This document shows, in pieces, positions 1-8,224 of a stretch of 20,451 nucleotides of DNA. This DNA comes from M55B154 sp964486725 (GTDB taxonomy: Bacteria > Spirochaetota > UBA4802 > UB4802), in the NCBI GenBank assembly GCA_964486725.1, contig CAZAOK010000064.1, positions 1 to 20,451 on the forward strand. The letters run 5' to 3'. The notes below the pieces were generated by a model, which worked only from the letters and a program-made list of their open reading frames with translations, was not told the DNA's origin and searched no databases. How positions within the stretch are numbered: the stretch's first letter is position 1; each line of letters begins with the position of its first letter. Both the position numbers and the translations under genes were made by a program.

Positions 1-55
1 TTTTTATTCATTTCACGGTAATTGAATCTTTTAATCATGACAGCTGAGTAGTTAC
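1..55 (+). repeat. Partial MITE-like repeat (right end)
   Basis: This is the right half of a dispersed element, cut off by the window edge. It contains the AT-rich arm (TTATTCATTT, then AATCATGACAGCTGAGTA) and ends in the terminal repeat AGCTGAGTAGTTAC at 42-55. It aligns base for base, with few changes, to 20397-20451 at the other end of the window. The GC-rich hairpin expected upstream would lie just outside the window. Confidence 0.75.
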
Positions 56-198
56 CAATAATCTTTGAAATTTCATTTTAAATAATTTTTTAACCGCAGA
101 TATGGAATTAAGTGAAAAGTGAAAAAAGAATGCATGAGCATAAAGAAGGACTGCTGGAAGGTTTTCCCCAAAATTCCGGAATGAGCCTAATTTTTCAA

Positions 199-246
199 TT
201 CTTTCTTAGCGAACTTTGCGATCTTCGCGCCTTTGCGGTTTTCCTT
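199..246 (-). repeat. CGCAAAG-type dispersed repeat
   Basis: Read on the minus strand this is an AACCGCAAAGGCGCGAAG / CGCAAAGTTCGC pattern, with short CGCAAAG or CGCGAAG units about 9-10 nt apart. A related copy lies at 20285-20322. Similar CGCAAAG repeats are scattered through intergenic DNA of many bacteria; they often create spurious short ORFs and are not genes. The function is unknown. Confidence 0.6.
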
Positions 247-261
247 AAAAAATGGAGGGTA

Positions 262-406
262 TAAAAAAAAAGCATCCCTGCTTTGGGGCAGGGATGAGTG
301 TCCAAGAGGTCTCCCGTTTTGGGGACGTGAGTCTGGGATCCAAAATGGAGGATCGGCAATTATGGAAGTATCCATAAACTAACTGCGACTAACGCAGAAG
401 TTACAT
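262..406 (-). ncRNA. Candidate structured small RNA with intrinsic terminator
   Basis: Read on the minus strand, five short stem-loops follow one another. They are 383-397 (CTGCG/CGCAG), 361-376 (TATGGA/TCCATA, 4-nt loop), 337-354 (GATCC/GGATC), 309-326 (GTC+CCC/GGG+GAC) and the terminator at 273-296. Five GGA triplets fall in or beside these stems. Upstream on the same strand is a TATAAC/TATATA-like -10 region near 405-418, with a TTGTCA at about 431-436. No convincing coding sequence lies here; the 62-codon frame across it ends in the CGCAAAG repeat. The RNA is inferred from folding only, and its exact 5' end is a guess. A CsrA-binding or other regulatory role is possible but unproven. Confidence 0.4.
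263..296 (-). terminator. Intrinsic terminator, minus strand
   Basis: There is a perfect 9-bp stem (CATCCCTGC at 273-281 with GCAGGGATG at 288-296) and a 6-nt loop. On the minus strand it is followed at once by nine U residues (A-tract 263-271). No protein gene on this strand lies upstream, which is the main reason for suspecting a small RNA here. Confidence 0.7.
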
Positions 407-590
407 ATATAGTTATAGCACCAGTGATATTTGACAACAAAAAAAATTTATTTTTTTAATAAAATTTTCATATATCAAATCACATATAATCATTATCACC
501 TGCTCAAATTTATTATTTTAGCCATAACCCTGCGATACCTCAATTTTAGCACATTCAGTAATTAATCGAATTTTCCGTTCAGTTTATTTT

Positions 591-596
591 TATAAT
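591..596 (+). promoter_or_regulatory. Possible -10 box upstream of fliK
   Basis: A perfect TATAAT stands about 70 nt before the fliK start, but no good -35 is visible at 16-18 nt. A second candidate further up is TTGACA (431-436), 19 nt ahead of a TTTAAT. Either could drive the fliK-flgD-flgE operon. The surrounding DNA is very AT-rich, so chance matches are likely. Confidence 0.25.
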
Positions 597-666
597 TTTC
601 GATATTAATAGCAGCAGGAGACGTGATCCCGCTATTACGACAGTATAATAATGCATGAGGCATCAA

Positions 667-2118
667 ATGATAAACATGGTTCCATTTGAACTGCAATCTA
701 TCAAGGAAGGGGCAACCGGACGGCAATCATCCGGCGATACACGGCTTCAGGATCCCTCAACTTCATTTTTTGATACACTGCAATCCGTTCGTTTAAGGGG
801 TGAGAGCGCTGATGCTGATACACGCAACAACGAATTTGACCCCAATACAACTGAATACAACAGGCAAACACAGAATAAACCGGCTGATGATGATAAAACA
901 ACTTACCAGGCAGCTGAATTAAATCAGAATGATAATACCAAAAGAACAAAAGAGACAGACTCAAACCAGAAAAATGATTCTGAGAAAAACATAGTACATA
1001 ATTCAACAGCAGGTAAGGTTAAGTCCCCCGCCAACGAAAAAGATATTACCGATAAGGATACGCTCAATTCAGAAAATACAGATATTAACGCCCTGGTTCA
1101 GCAAATTCGTGCTGATATTGAAAAAATGAAGAACAGCCCGGATATGGATACGCTGAAACAGTCTCTAAAAAACCTTGAGAAACTGTTGTCCAGTCTGCCC
1201 AATAGCCTTAAAGAAGTAAAAGACCTGAAAACCCAACTGCGCTCATTACTGGAATCATTGAACAGTTCAGGGATGAAAGCAGACAAAAGCCTATTCTCAG
1301 AACTGTCCGCGAAGCTGGCTGATGATATCGAGAAACTCATTCGATCAATTGAAAATCCTGCCAAGAAGGCGCACGCGGCCAACCGTAAGTTATTCGAACC
1401 AATGGATAACACAGATACTAAAAAACTTTTATCAGAACTGGCAGACACCATTAAAAAGATCAGTCACGAGGCTGCCAGCAAACAGCAGACACCCGCAAAG
1501 GCATCAACGGGTATCGTTGATCCGAAAATAAATACGGATATGGCAAAAACGAATATCGCGGGCACCCCGGCTGTCACACCACATTCTGATGCTCCCGGAA
1601 GTAATACCGAGCAGAACCAGCAGAATTCATCATTCAACTTTAACAACAGCAATCACAGGCTCTTTGGCCAGGCTTCACTCAGCAATATGCCATCACATGC
1701 TTCTGCAAAGGGAGTCTTTGACCAGCAACTGCAGCAGATCATGCAGCAGGCAAAAATGACGGTTCTGAACAACCAGAATGGGTCTATCTCCATGAAGATG
1801 CACCCTGATTCACTTGGCAATCTCAATGTCAATCTTGGCCTTGAACATGGCGTGTTAAACGGCCGTTTCCTGGTAGATAACACTGAGGCACGGCAGATGC
1901 TGATGGACCATCTCGCCCACCTGAAACAGTCACTGCAGGAACAGGGCATATCCGTGGGAGAGTTCCAGGTGAATGTACGTAATGGCGGTCATCAGAAGCA
2001 GGATACCGATGAAGAAACACAGGTAATTCCCGGCATTCCAGGGCACCTGGCTGCCGAGGATTATGATACAGGGGCGTACTATCCCGTCCACGACGGCTCA
2101 ATTGATCTTATCATATAG
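667..2118 (+). CDS. fliK: Flagellar hook-length control protein FliK
   Basis: FliK measures hook length during flagellar export and switches the export gate from hook to filament substrates. The C-terminal Flg_hook domain (about residues 350-440) is recognisable: it has the pattern 'QAKMTVLN..NGSISMKMHPDSLGNLNVNLGLEHG...GRFLVDN..ARQMLMDHLAHLKQSLQEQGI' with the conserved L.P..LG.L.V core. The N-terminal 340 residues are low-complexity, rich in Asn, Lys, Asp and Ser, with short coiled-coil stretches; this is normal for the ruler region. An ATG at 655 is also in frame, but GAGG at 657-660 sits 6 nt before the ATG at 667, so 667 is preferred (483 aa). It is the first gene of the hook operon, and its stop codon overlaps the flgD ribosome site. 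Confidence 0.88.
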   Translation: MINMVPFELQSIKEGATGRQSSGDTRLQDPSTSFFDTLQSVRLRGESADADTRNNEFDPNTTEYNRQTQNKPADDDKTTYQAAELNQNDNTKRTKETDSNQKNDSEKNIVHNSTAGKVKSPANEKDITDKDTLNSENTDINALVQQIRADIEKMKNSPDMDTLKQSLKNLEKLLSSLPNSLKEVKDLKTQLRSLLESLNSSGMKADKSLFSELSAKLADDIEKLIRSIENPAKKAHAANRKLFEPMDNTDTKKLLSELADTIKKISHEAASKQQTPAKASTGIVDPKINTDMAKTNIAGTPAVTPHSDAPGSNTEQNQQNSSFNFNNSNHRLFGQASLSNMPSHASAKGVFDQQLQQIMQQAKMTVLNNQNGSISMKMHPDSLGNLNVNLGLEHGVLNGRFLVDNTEARQMLMDHLAHLKQSLQEQGISVGEFQVNVRNGGHQKQDTDEETQVIPGIPGHLAAEDYDTGAYYPVHDGSIDLII

Positions 2119-2127
2119 GAGCAGTAT

Positions 2128-2778
2128 ATGGGTGAAATAAATACACAAATGTCAGCCGCCGATAAGGCACATGCCAACCGGCAGGCGAATGAAGTAAACC
2201 AGAAAATCAAGGCGGAAAAAGGAAAGCTTCCCGGCGGACTGGGACGTGATTCCTTTCTCAAGCTACTTGTAACCGAGATGCGTCACCAGGACCCTACTAA
2301 CCCCATGAAGGACAGGGAATTCATCAGTCAGATGGCCCAGTTTTCATCACTTGAGCAGATGACCAACATCAGCCAGGGGGTTGAGAAGCTCAATACCCGC
2401 TCGCAATCAGGGGACGCCTACGCCCTCCTGGGTAAAGAGGTTGAGGCATTCATTCCCGAAAGCGGCACTTCTCTAAGAGGTGAAGTTTCCAGGATCGTCT
2501 TTACCAGGAGCGGCATGAAACTCGAGATCCAGGGCCAGGAGGTATCCATGGAGCATATTCACGCGGTATATCCTCCCAAAAAAGAAGAGCCCCGACAGGC
2601 CGCGGCACAACAGGTTTCCACAGTTGAGCAGGCACCGGTTGCCCGTGAAAGAGAGCAGGTGATTGAAAAATACCTGCAAAACCAGTCAAACAGCTCACAC
2701 AATACTGTTAAGAATAATTCGATTAATAACGATAGTATTAAAAAGACTATGGTAGCTCCGGAAGGAGCAGGTAAATAA
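2128..2778 (+). CDS. flgD: Flagellar hook cap/assembly protein FlgD
   Basis: FlgD caps the growing hook and helps FlgE subunits polymerise outside the cell body (in the periplasm of spirochaetes). The N-terminal FlgD domain is clear at residues 36-88 (LGRDSFLKLLVTEM, HQDPTNPM, EFISQMAQFSSLEQM). A Tudor-like segment follows at 98-150 (LLGKEVEAF...GEVSRIVF..SGMKLEIQGQEV..EHIHAVYPP). The last 60 residues are polar (Gln, Asn, Ser, Lys) with no visible fold, and there is no FnIII-like cap domain; this is shorter than the enterobacterial protein. AGGAG at 2117-2121 overlaps the fliK stop and gives good spacing to the ATG, so translation is probably coupled. Confidence 0.93.
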   Translation: MGEINTQMSAADKAHANRQANEVNQKIKAEKGKLPGGLGRDSFLKLLVTEMRHQDPTNPMKDREFISQMAQFSSLEQMTNISQGVEKLNTRSQSGDAYALLGKEVEAFIPESGTSLRGEVSRIVFTRSGMKLEIQGQEVSMEHIHAVYPPKKEEPRQAAAQQVSTVEQAPVAREREQVIEKYLQNQSNSSHNTVKNNSINNDSIKKTMVAPEGAGK

Positions 2779-2817
2779 ATATTCGTTAAAAACTGATAAT
2801 TCAGGAGTATCTGCCCT

Positions 2818-4191
2818 ATGATGCGATCACTATTCTCCGGCGTCTCAGGTTTGAAGAATCACCAGACCAGGATGGACGTAATCGGAAACAACATTTCGAA
2901 TGTGAACACCCATGGATTCAAATCCAGCAGGGTAACATTTCAGGACATGCTGTCCCAGACCATTGCCGGTGCTGCCAAGCCGGAAGAGAACAGGGGGGGC
3001 GTAAATCCCAAGCAGGTTGGACTGGGAATGACCGTTGCCTCCATCGATAAGATATTCACACAGGGAAGCCTGGAAACCACGGGTAACCAGACCGACCTTG
3101 CAATATCAGGTGATGGCCTTTTCATCGTGGCAGACGGCGATAAGAACATGTACACCAGGGCCGGCACTTTTGCGCTGGACAAGGACGGCACACTTGTTAA
3201 CCCCGCGAACGGACTGAAGGTTCAGGGCTGGATGGCAACCACCGACAACACGGGTGAGAAGGTAATCAACTCGTCAGGCACCGTTGAAGATATCGTTGTG
3301 CCGGTATATGACAAGATCCCGGCAAGGGAAACTACCAACGTACGCTATAAATGCAACCTTGACTCCAAGTTACCGGTTCTGCCTCCAGATGCCACTGCCC
3401 AGATGAGAGCATCGGCAGGTGTCACCACCAACATAGACGTATATGATAATCTCGGTGATCCCCATCGGCTCACTTTGAACATATGGAAAACCGACACCAA
3501 CCAGTGGACAGCCTCCGCGGCAGTAACCGACACGGAAGGTCCCGTTACACTCGATATACCTGCCGGTGCCAACCAGGAAAACCAGGAAAACACCAGCAGC
3601 AGGATTAACCTTCGGTTTACACCGGAAGGACGGCTGGTATCCGTAGCGGATGAATCAAGCCCGGATGAATCCAACCAGGGCAGTCTGATAGCCAACCTGA
3701 ATTACCGGGTAGCCGGTGACCCATCGGTTCGCAATATCAGGCTGGATCTTGGCAGTTCAGGTTTGGCTGAAGGGATAACCCAGTTTTCGTCCCCCTCAAC
3801 CACAAAAGCAGTTGAGCAGGACGGGTATAGCATGGGTTACATGGAATCATTCACCATTGATAATTCAGGCATAATAACCGCGGTCTATACAAACGGCACA
3901 AAGCAGGCGGTGGGACAGGTTGCCACGGCCGTGTTTACCAACCAGCAGGGACTGGAAAACGTGGGTGAGAACCTGTACGAAGTATCAAACAACTCCGGAC
4001 TGCCAAACATCGGGCCGGCCGCGGAAGCAGGAAGGGGAAAAGTGGTTGCCGGAACCCTGGAGATGTCAAACGTGGACCTCTCAGAACAGTTTACCGACAT
4101 GATCATAACCCAGAGAGGTTTTCAGGCAAACTCACGAACCATTACCACGTCAGACCAGATGCTGCAGGAATTGATCAACTTGAAACGATAG
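2818..4191 (+). CDS. flgE: Flagellar hook protein FlgE
   Basis: FlgE is the structural subunit of the hook, the universal joint between rod and filament. The N-terminal rod/hook motif (residues 5-35, SGLKNHQTRMDVIGNNISNVNTHGF) and the C-terminal motif (about 418-457, MSNVDLSEQF..MIITQRGFQANSRTI) are both intact, giving the usual 457 aa for a short FlgE. AGGAG at 2803-2807 supports the first of the two ATGs. The MMRSLFSGVSGL start is typical of spirochaetes. Lys166 and Cys179-Asn180 are spaced as the lysinoalanine-forming pair of Treponema denticola FlgE (Lys165/Cys178), which suggests a covalently crosslinked hook. A terminator follows directly, so flbD and mot genes are not in this operon. 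Confidence 0.96.
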   Translation: MMRSLFSGVSGLKNHQTRMDVIGNNISNVNTHGFKSSRVTFQDMLSQTIAGAAKPEENRGGVNPKQVGLGMTVASIDKIFTQGSLETTGNQTDLAISGDGLFIVADGDKNMYTRAGTFALDKDGTLVNPANGLKVQGWMATTDNTGEKVINSSGTVEDIVVPVYDKIPARETTNVRYKCNLDSKLPVLPPDATAQMRASAGVTTNIDVYDNLGDPHRLTLNIWKTDTNQWTASAAVTDTEGPVTLDIPAGANQENQENTSSRINLRFTPEGRLVSVADESSPDESNQGSLIANLNYRVAGDPSVRNIRLDLGSSGLAEGITQFSSPSTTKAVEQDGYSMGYMESFTIDNSGIITAVYTNGTKQAVGQVATAVFTNQQGLENVGENLYEVSNNSGLPNIGPAAEAGRGKVVAGTLEMSNVDLSEQFTDMIITQRGFQANSRTITTSDQMLQELINLKR

Positions 4192-4226
4192 CAGGCATCA
4201 TCGCGGCTTAGACCAATGAATACGAG

Positions 4227-4263
4227 AAAGCCCTTCAGCCTGCGCGACTGAGGGGTTTTCTTT
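4227..4263 (+). terminator. Intrinsic terminator after flgE
   Basis: The stem CCCTTCAG (4231-4238) pairs with CTGAGGGG (4248-4255) over 8 bp including one G-U pair. It is extended by AAAG/TTTT and followed by TTTTCTTT. It lies 36 nt after the flgE stop and closes the fliK-flgD-flgE operon. Confidence 0.8.
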
Positions 4264-4296
4264 AGAATCTTCCAGCAGGCAGAACTAATTATTTAT

Positions 4297-4323
4297 TTGT
4301 GCGACAGAAAAATGCGGTATAAT
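4297..4323 (+). promoter_or_regulatory. Possible promoter of the PP2C phosphatase gene
   Basis: A perfect TATAAT stands at 4318-4323, 60 nt before the start codon and after the flgE terminator, so a promoter is needed here. The upstream TTGTGC (4297-4302) is a weak -35 with a short 15-nt spacer, so the -10 carries most of the support. Confidence 0.35.
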
Positions 4324-4383
4324 TTATATGTACATATTTATATTTAATATACACTTTTTAGAATACAGGATTACAGCAACACA

Positions 4384-6915
4384 ATGGACCAGTTGATTCA
4401 TAACCTTAACATATACATGATCCCACCCCTGATGTCACTTGTAGTAGGGATAACACTCGCCTTCATTTCTATTGCAAAGGGTAAAATTAAATCAGAAAAC
4501 ATACTGTTTGCCCTGGTTTGTGTAATGTGGACCCTGCTTGCCCCGGCTTTTCTGTCCCATCATCTTCTTGAATCAAAAGAATCCATACTTAAGGTTGAAC
4601 GAAGTATCCATACGATTTATGTGTTTCTACCATTCATCAACCTGGCATTTTACCATAAAATTCTGGAGCTAAAAAAAAGAAAAGTTGAATACATCACCTT
4701 CGCTTTCAGTATCATTTTTGCACTGACAACCCATTCTGAATATTACATAGAAGGGCTGAATTCATTCACATGGGGATATATCGCAAAAGCAGGAATCGCC
4801 TTTAACTTTTTCGCGGTATATGCCTTCGCGGTACTGGTTTATGGGATCGTTCTCTGTATTCAGAGGATCCGTGTCGAGACCAACCAGGTAACGAAGATGA
4901 AAATCAAGTATATCCTGTATGCCCTTAATCTTACGGGAATACTGACAGTCTTTAACCTCCCGGCCATCCTCGGGTATAACTTTTACCCACTGGGTAACTT
5001 TATTTTCCTGTCGCTTTCAATAATGGGATACGGTATTCTCAGGTACAGGCTGCTTGATATTCGAAGCATCCTGCACATCACCTTTATATGGGCAATCATA
5101 TCATCATTGATAATTATACCGAATATTTTTATCTTCAGGCTGCTTTACCCGCATTTTTCAAAGATCGATTCTGAAACATTTTTTGGAATTCTTGTTGTCT
5201 GGTTTTTTCTTAATTACCTGTATTTTTCAAACATTCAGCCATTTATAAACCAGTTTTTTAACCGGCGTAAATTCAACCTCATAAAAACAGAATCTCACTT
5301 TATTGAGGATATATCCATACTGAAAGATCTCAACCTCTTTATTCATGAACTTTCTGATACCCTGAAAAGAACCCTCCTGGTTCGTTCGGTTGATGTGTTT
5401 TTACAGCGCGAAGAGGATGATTCACTCTATTACAATATGGCCGGATCATCCATCATGCTTGACGAATCTCTGAATACTTTGCTTTGCACCAGGAATGATA
5501 TTATTGAAAAACAAATGGTAGAGACAAGCCCTGAATATGAATACCACAGAAAATTGATCCTTGACTTTCTTCAGCGCAATGACGCGGACTTCATAGTGCC
5601 CCTTATACAAAACGGGGAGTTGATCGGTATTATACTGATGTCAGAACGCTCCAACCTTAAACCTCTTTCAAGTGACGAGGTGCGTTTTCTCAACAGCATC
5701 AGAAATGCCGCTTCCATTTCGCTGGCTAATTCCCGCATGTATCAGAACATTACCAACCTGAAGAATAACCTTGAAAAGCTCGTTGAAGAACGAACCCATG
5801 AGCTGCAACAGAAGAACGAACAGATGATTTTTGAACTCCAGGTTGCAAAAAATGTTCAGCAGAAAATACTCCCCTCAGAACTACCCGCGAACAGTCACAT
5901 ACAAAGCAGGGTACATTTCGCGCCACTCATGGAAGTAAGCGGGGATTTTTATAACTTCGTATTCCTGGACAATGAGCACCTGGCTTTATATATCGTGGAT
6001 GTATCGGGACACGGGGTACCTTCCGCCCTGCTTACATCTATGATCAGCGCGGAAGTCGAAAGCCAGCTGAAAAAAGAGCAGTCAACTGCTGCGATCTGTT
6101 CAAATATTAACCAGATTCTCACCCCGCTGCTGGTGGAAACAGGCTTCTATTTTACCATTTTCCTGGGTATACTGGACCTCGTCAACCTGCAGATGGAGTA
6201 TACCAATTGCGGACATACCGAAATATACGTTCTCACAAACAACGGCACCATATTTCCTTTAACAAGTGACGGGTTCTTCATTGGTGCAAATCCCGATTTC
6301 ACATATACAAGCAGCAATATTGAGCTGCACAGCAATGACCGGCTGGTACTATATACCGACGGCATCACCGAGGCCCGTGACGAATCCGGAAATTTTTATG
6401 GTGAGGAGCGTTTTCAGAATATTCTCATGGCCTCACGCGAATTATCCATAGGGGAGCAGCTGGATATAATAGTACGCGACATCGATGGATTCATCCGTGA
6501 CGCCACATCACGCAGGCAGGATGATATCACACTTGTTATCCTGGAAATCGGCAAACCGGTTTCTCCCTCACATTACCTCAAGAAAGCGGTAAAATATTAC
6601 AGGGAAAAGGAATATGACCGGGCACTTGAGATACTTCAATCACTTAATGCCAGGTCTATGTCCGGTGCTCACCTGTTCCTTCTGAGTAAGCTTCAATCAA
6701 AAAAAGGTGAATATGAATCAGCGTTGTCTTCTATTGATATCGCCCTTGAAAAAAACCCGTTGAAAACCGAATTTTTATACCAGAAAGGGAAGATACTATA
6801 CAGGCTGGACCGTCTTTCAGAGGCCAGGGAAGTATTTACACAGGTAGAGAATGAAGATCCCGGGTATAAAAAGGTTTCTCTCCTTATACGACAAATAGAA
6901 TCTAAGGGGTATTAA
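4384..6915 (+). CDS. Membrane 7TM-GAF-PP2C (SpoIIE/RsbU-type) phosphatase with TPR tail
   Basis: This is a probable serine phosphatase that dephosphorylates a STAS anti-anti-sigma factor in a partner-switching pathway. Residues 10-290 form a multi-helix membrane region resembling the histidine-kinase 7TM input domain (GYNFYPLGNF... then YGILRYRLLDI at 216-226). A GAF-like region spans about 310-455 and a coiled coil about 455-490. The PP2C/SpoIIE domain spans about 490-722 with candidate metal-binding acidic residues Asp521 (GDFYNF), Asp539 (VDVSGHG), Asp659 (YTDG) and Asp714 (DDIT). Two or three TPR-like helical hairpins (about 730-840) end the protein. The phosphatase domain has all main motifs and should be active. 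The signal sensed is unknown. A STAS protein lies at 10866 and is a plausible substrate, but other copies may exist in the genome. Confidence 0.88.
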   Translation: MDQLIHNLNIYMIPPLMSLVVGITLAFISIAKGKIKSENILFALVCVMWTLLAPAFLSHHLLESKESILKVERSIHTIYVFLPFINLAFYHKILELKKRKVEYITFAFSIIFALTTHSEYYIEGLNSFTWGYIAKAGIAFNFFAVYAFAVLVYGIVLCIQRIRVETNQVTKMKIKYILYALNLTGILTVFNLPAILGYNFYPLGNFIFLSLSIMGYGILRYRLLDIRSILHITFIWAIISSLIIIPNIFIFRLLYPHFSKIDSETFFGILVVWFFLNYLYFSNIQPFINQFFNRRKFNLIKTESHFIEDISILKDLNLFIHELSDTLKRTLLVRSVDVFLQREEDDSLYYNMAGSSIMLDESLNTLLCTRNDIIEKQMVETSPEYEYHRKLILDFLQRNDADFIVPLIQNGELIGIILMSERSNLKPLSSDEVRFLNSIRNAASISLANSRMYQNITNLKNNLEKLVEERTHELQQKNEQMIFELQVAKNVQQKILPSELPANSHIQSRVHFAPLMEVSGDFYNFVFLDNEHLALYIVDVSGHGVPSALLTSMISAEVESQLKKEQSTAAICSNINQILTPLLVETGFYFTIFLGILDLVNLQMEYTNCGHTEIYVLTNNGTIFPLTSDGFFIGANPDFTYTSSNIELHSNDRLVLYTDGITEARDESGNFYGEERFQNILMASRELSIGEQLDIIVRDIDGFIRDATSRRQDDITLVILEIGKPVSPSHYLKKAVKYYREKEYDRALEILQSLNARSMSGAHLFLLSKLQSKKGEYESALSSIDIALEKNPLKTEFLYQKGKILYRLDRLSEAREVFTQVENEDPGYKKVSLLIRQIESKGY

Positions 6916-6974
6916 TAATACAAAAGACAGGAATAATTACCCCTGCCCTTTGCACTATGAAATACGTGATAATA

Positions 6975-8222
6975 TTATAATACGAGATTCTGCGACACCA
7001 GTTCTGTCAGCGATTCAACTTTAATATCCATGTTATAGCCGCTCTTAACGGTGTTCAGCTGCAACACACAGTTCTCACACGCGGTGATTACCATTTTAGC
7101 CCCTGTAGCATCAATCTGTTCTTTTTTAGGTTTTCCGCTTTTAATTCGGAATTCTTCATTATCAAGGGCAACCAGTCCGCCACCGCCTCCACAGCACCAG
7201 TTATACTCCCTGGTGGGACTCATTTCTCTGAAATCACCGGCCAGCATGGAGATGATTTCCCTGGGTTCTTCATATACACCCCCATTTCGCCCCAACTGAC
7301 ATGGATCATGCCAGGTGACAACGTCCTCCACCCCCTTTTCTTTTATCTTAATTCTTCCTTCTTTAATGTACCGGTGAATAACTTCAACAATACTGCTCAC
7401 CTTGAAAGGTAGCTCACCCATCAAAAATTTTGGAATTCTAAAAGCAGTACCGCATTCAACGATTACCACCTCTTTCACGTTCAACCTGATGGCTTCATTA
7501 ATAATACGCTTCGCGATAAAATCCGCCTTCTCAGAATCACCCGCGAAATACCCGAAATTGACCGCCTCAAAGAAGCTCAACGTCCAGTCTTCTTTTGCGG
7601 CATTAAATATTACGGCAGGATGAACAATGGAGTGTGCCCCGGAAAGCCCGGCAAAGAGAATGTTCGCGTTCTCCTTATCCATGGGTATAAGCCCTTCGGC
7701 AGAAGACACGCCAAGCCTTTCCTTTACCTCTTCCTGAAGGTCTTCTATGACAGACCTGAAACCCTCCTTGAAGTCGTCTATACTCTTCCCTTTCTCAACC
7801 GCACCATCGGCAAGCATTACAAGCTCTTCGGGGGCAGTCTCGTTTGTAAGCAAAAGCTGCTTGGCGATTGTCATTAACATGCCCATATCAATCCCAAAAG
7901 GACAATACACCATGCACCTGCGGCATCCGGTACACGAGAAAGCCGCTTCATACACGTCATCCATAACATGATCATCTATTTCAGTGGCATCACCCCAGTA
8001 TGGCAGAAAGAACCCTGTTGGTTTAAAATACTTCTTAAATACCTTGCGTACCACTTCAGCCCTGCCCACGGGTGTGTAAATTTCTTTCGGAACACCCTGA
8101 TAGGCGTGACAGGTATCGTAACAGAGTCCGCAGCGGGTACAAAGATCCAGGTAATATCTCAATGGTTTATTTAGTTTTTTGTTAAATGCCTCTTTAAGTT
8201 CTCTTACCTTCTCCTTTTCCAT
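6975..8222 (-). CDS. DsrK/HdrD-like iron-sulfur protein (CCG domain)
   Basis: This is probably the cytoplasmic catalytic half of a membrane DsrMK-like complex that moves electrons between quinones and thiol/disulfide-type sulfur. Two [4Fe-4S] motifs are visible: Cys28-31-34-38 (CTRCGLCYDTCH) and Cys97-100-103-107 (CTGCRRCMVYCP). A C-terminal CCG motif, which in this family holds a noncubane cluster, is formed by Cys308, Cys343-Cys344 (WCCGGGGG) and Cys382/385 (CENC). Cys257 stands in a partly degenerate first half-domain. At 415 aa it is shorter than most DsrK proteins (over 500 aa). It begins 2 nt after the dsrM-like stop with a GGAAGAGG ribosome site. DsrK, TmcB, HdrD and similar proteins are hard to tell apart, so the substrate stays open; no dsrAB or dsrC is visible. 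Confidence 0.82.
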   Translation of the reverse strand: MEKEKVRELKEAFNKKLNKPLRYYLDLCTRCGLCYDTCHAYQGVPKEIYTPVGRAEVVRKVFKKYFKPTGFFLPYWGDATEIDDHVMDDVYEAAFSCTGCRRCMVYCPFGIDMGMLMTIAKQLLLTNETAPEELVMLADGAVEKGKSIDDFKEGFRSVIEDLQEEVKERLGVSSAEGLIPMDKENANILFAGLSGAHSIVHPAVIFNAAKEDWTLSFFEAVNFGYFAGDSEKADFIAKRIINEAIRLNVKEVVIVECGTAFRIPKFLMGELPFKVSSIVEVIHRYIKEGRIKIKEKGVEDVVTWHDPCQLGRNGGVYEEPREIISMLAGDFREMSPTREYNWCCGGGGGLVALDNEEFRIKSGKPKKEQIDATGAKMVITACENCVLQLNTVKSGYNMDIKVESLTELVSQNLVL

Positions 8223-8224
8223 AA

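Noticed and set aside
187..375. 62-codon minus-strand frame
   Set aside because: Its C-terminus is a translation of the CGCAAAG repeat (KGAKIAKFAKK type) and the rest crosses the terminator hairpins; no ribosome site or protein family is evident.
431..461. TTGACA with a TTTAAT 19 nt further on, as a fliK promoter
   Set aside because: The surrounding sequence is almost pure A/T, so matches are expected by chance, and it would leave a leader of nearly 200 nt.
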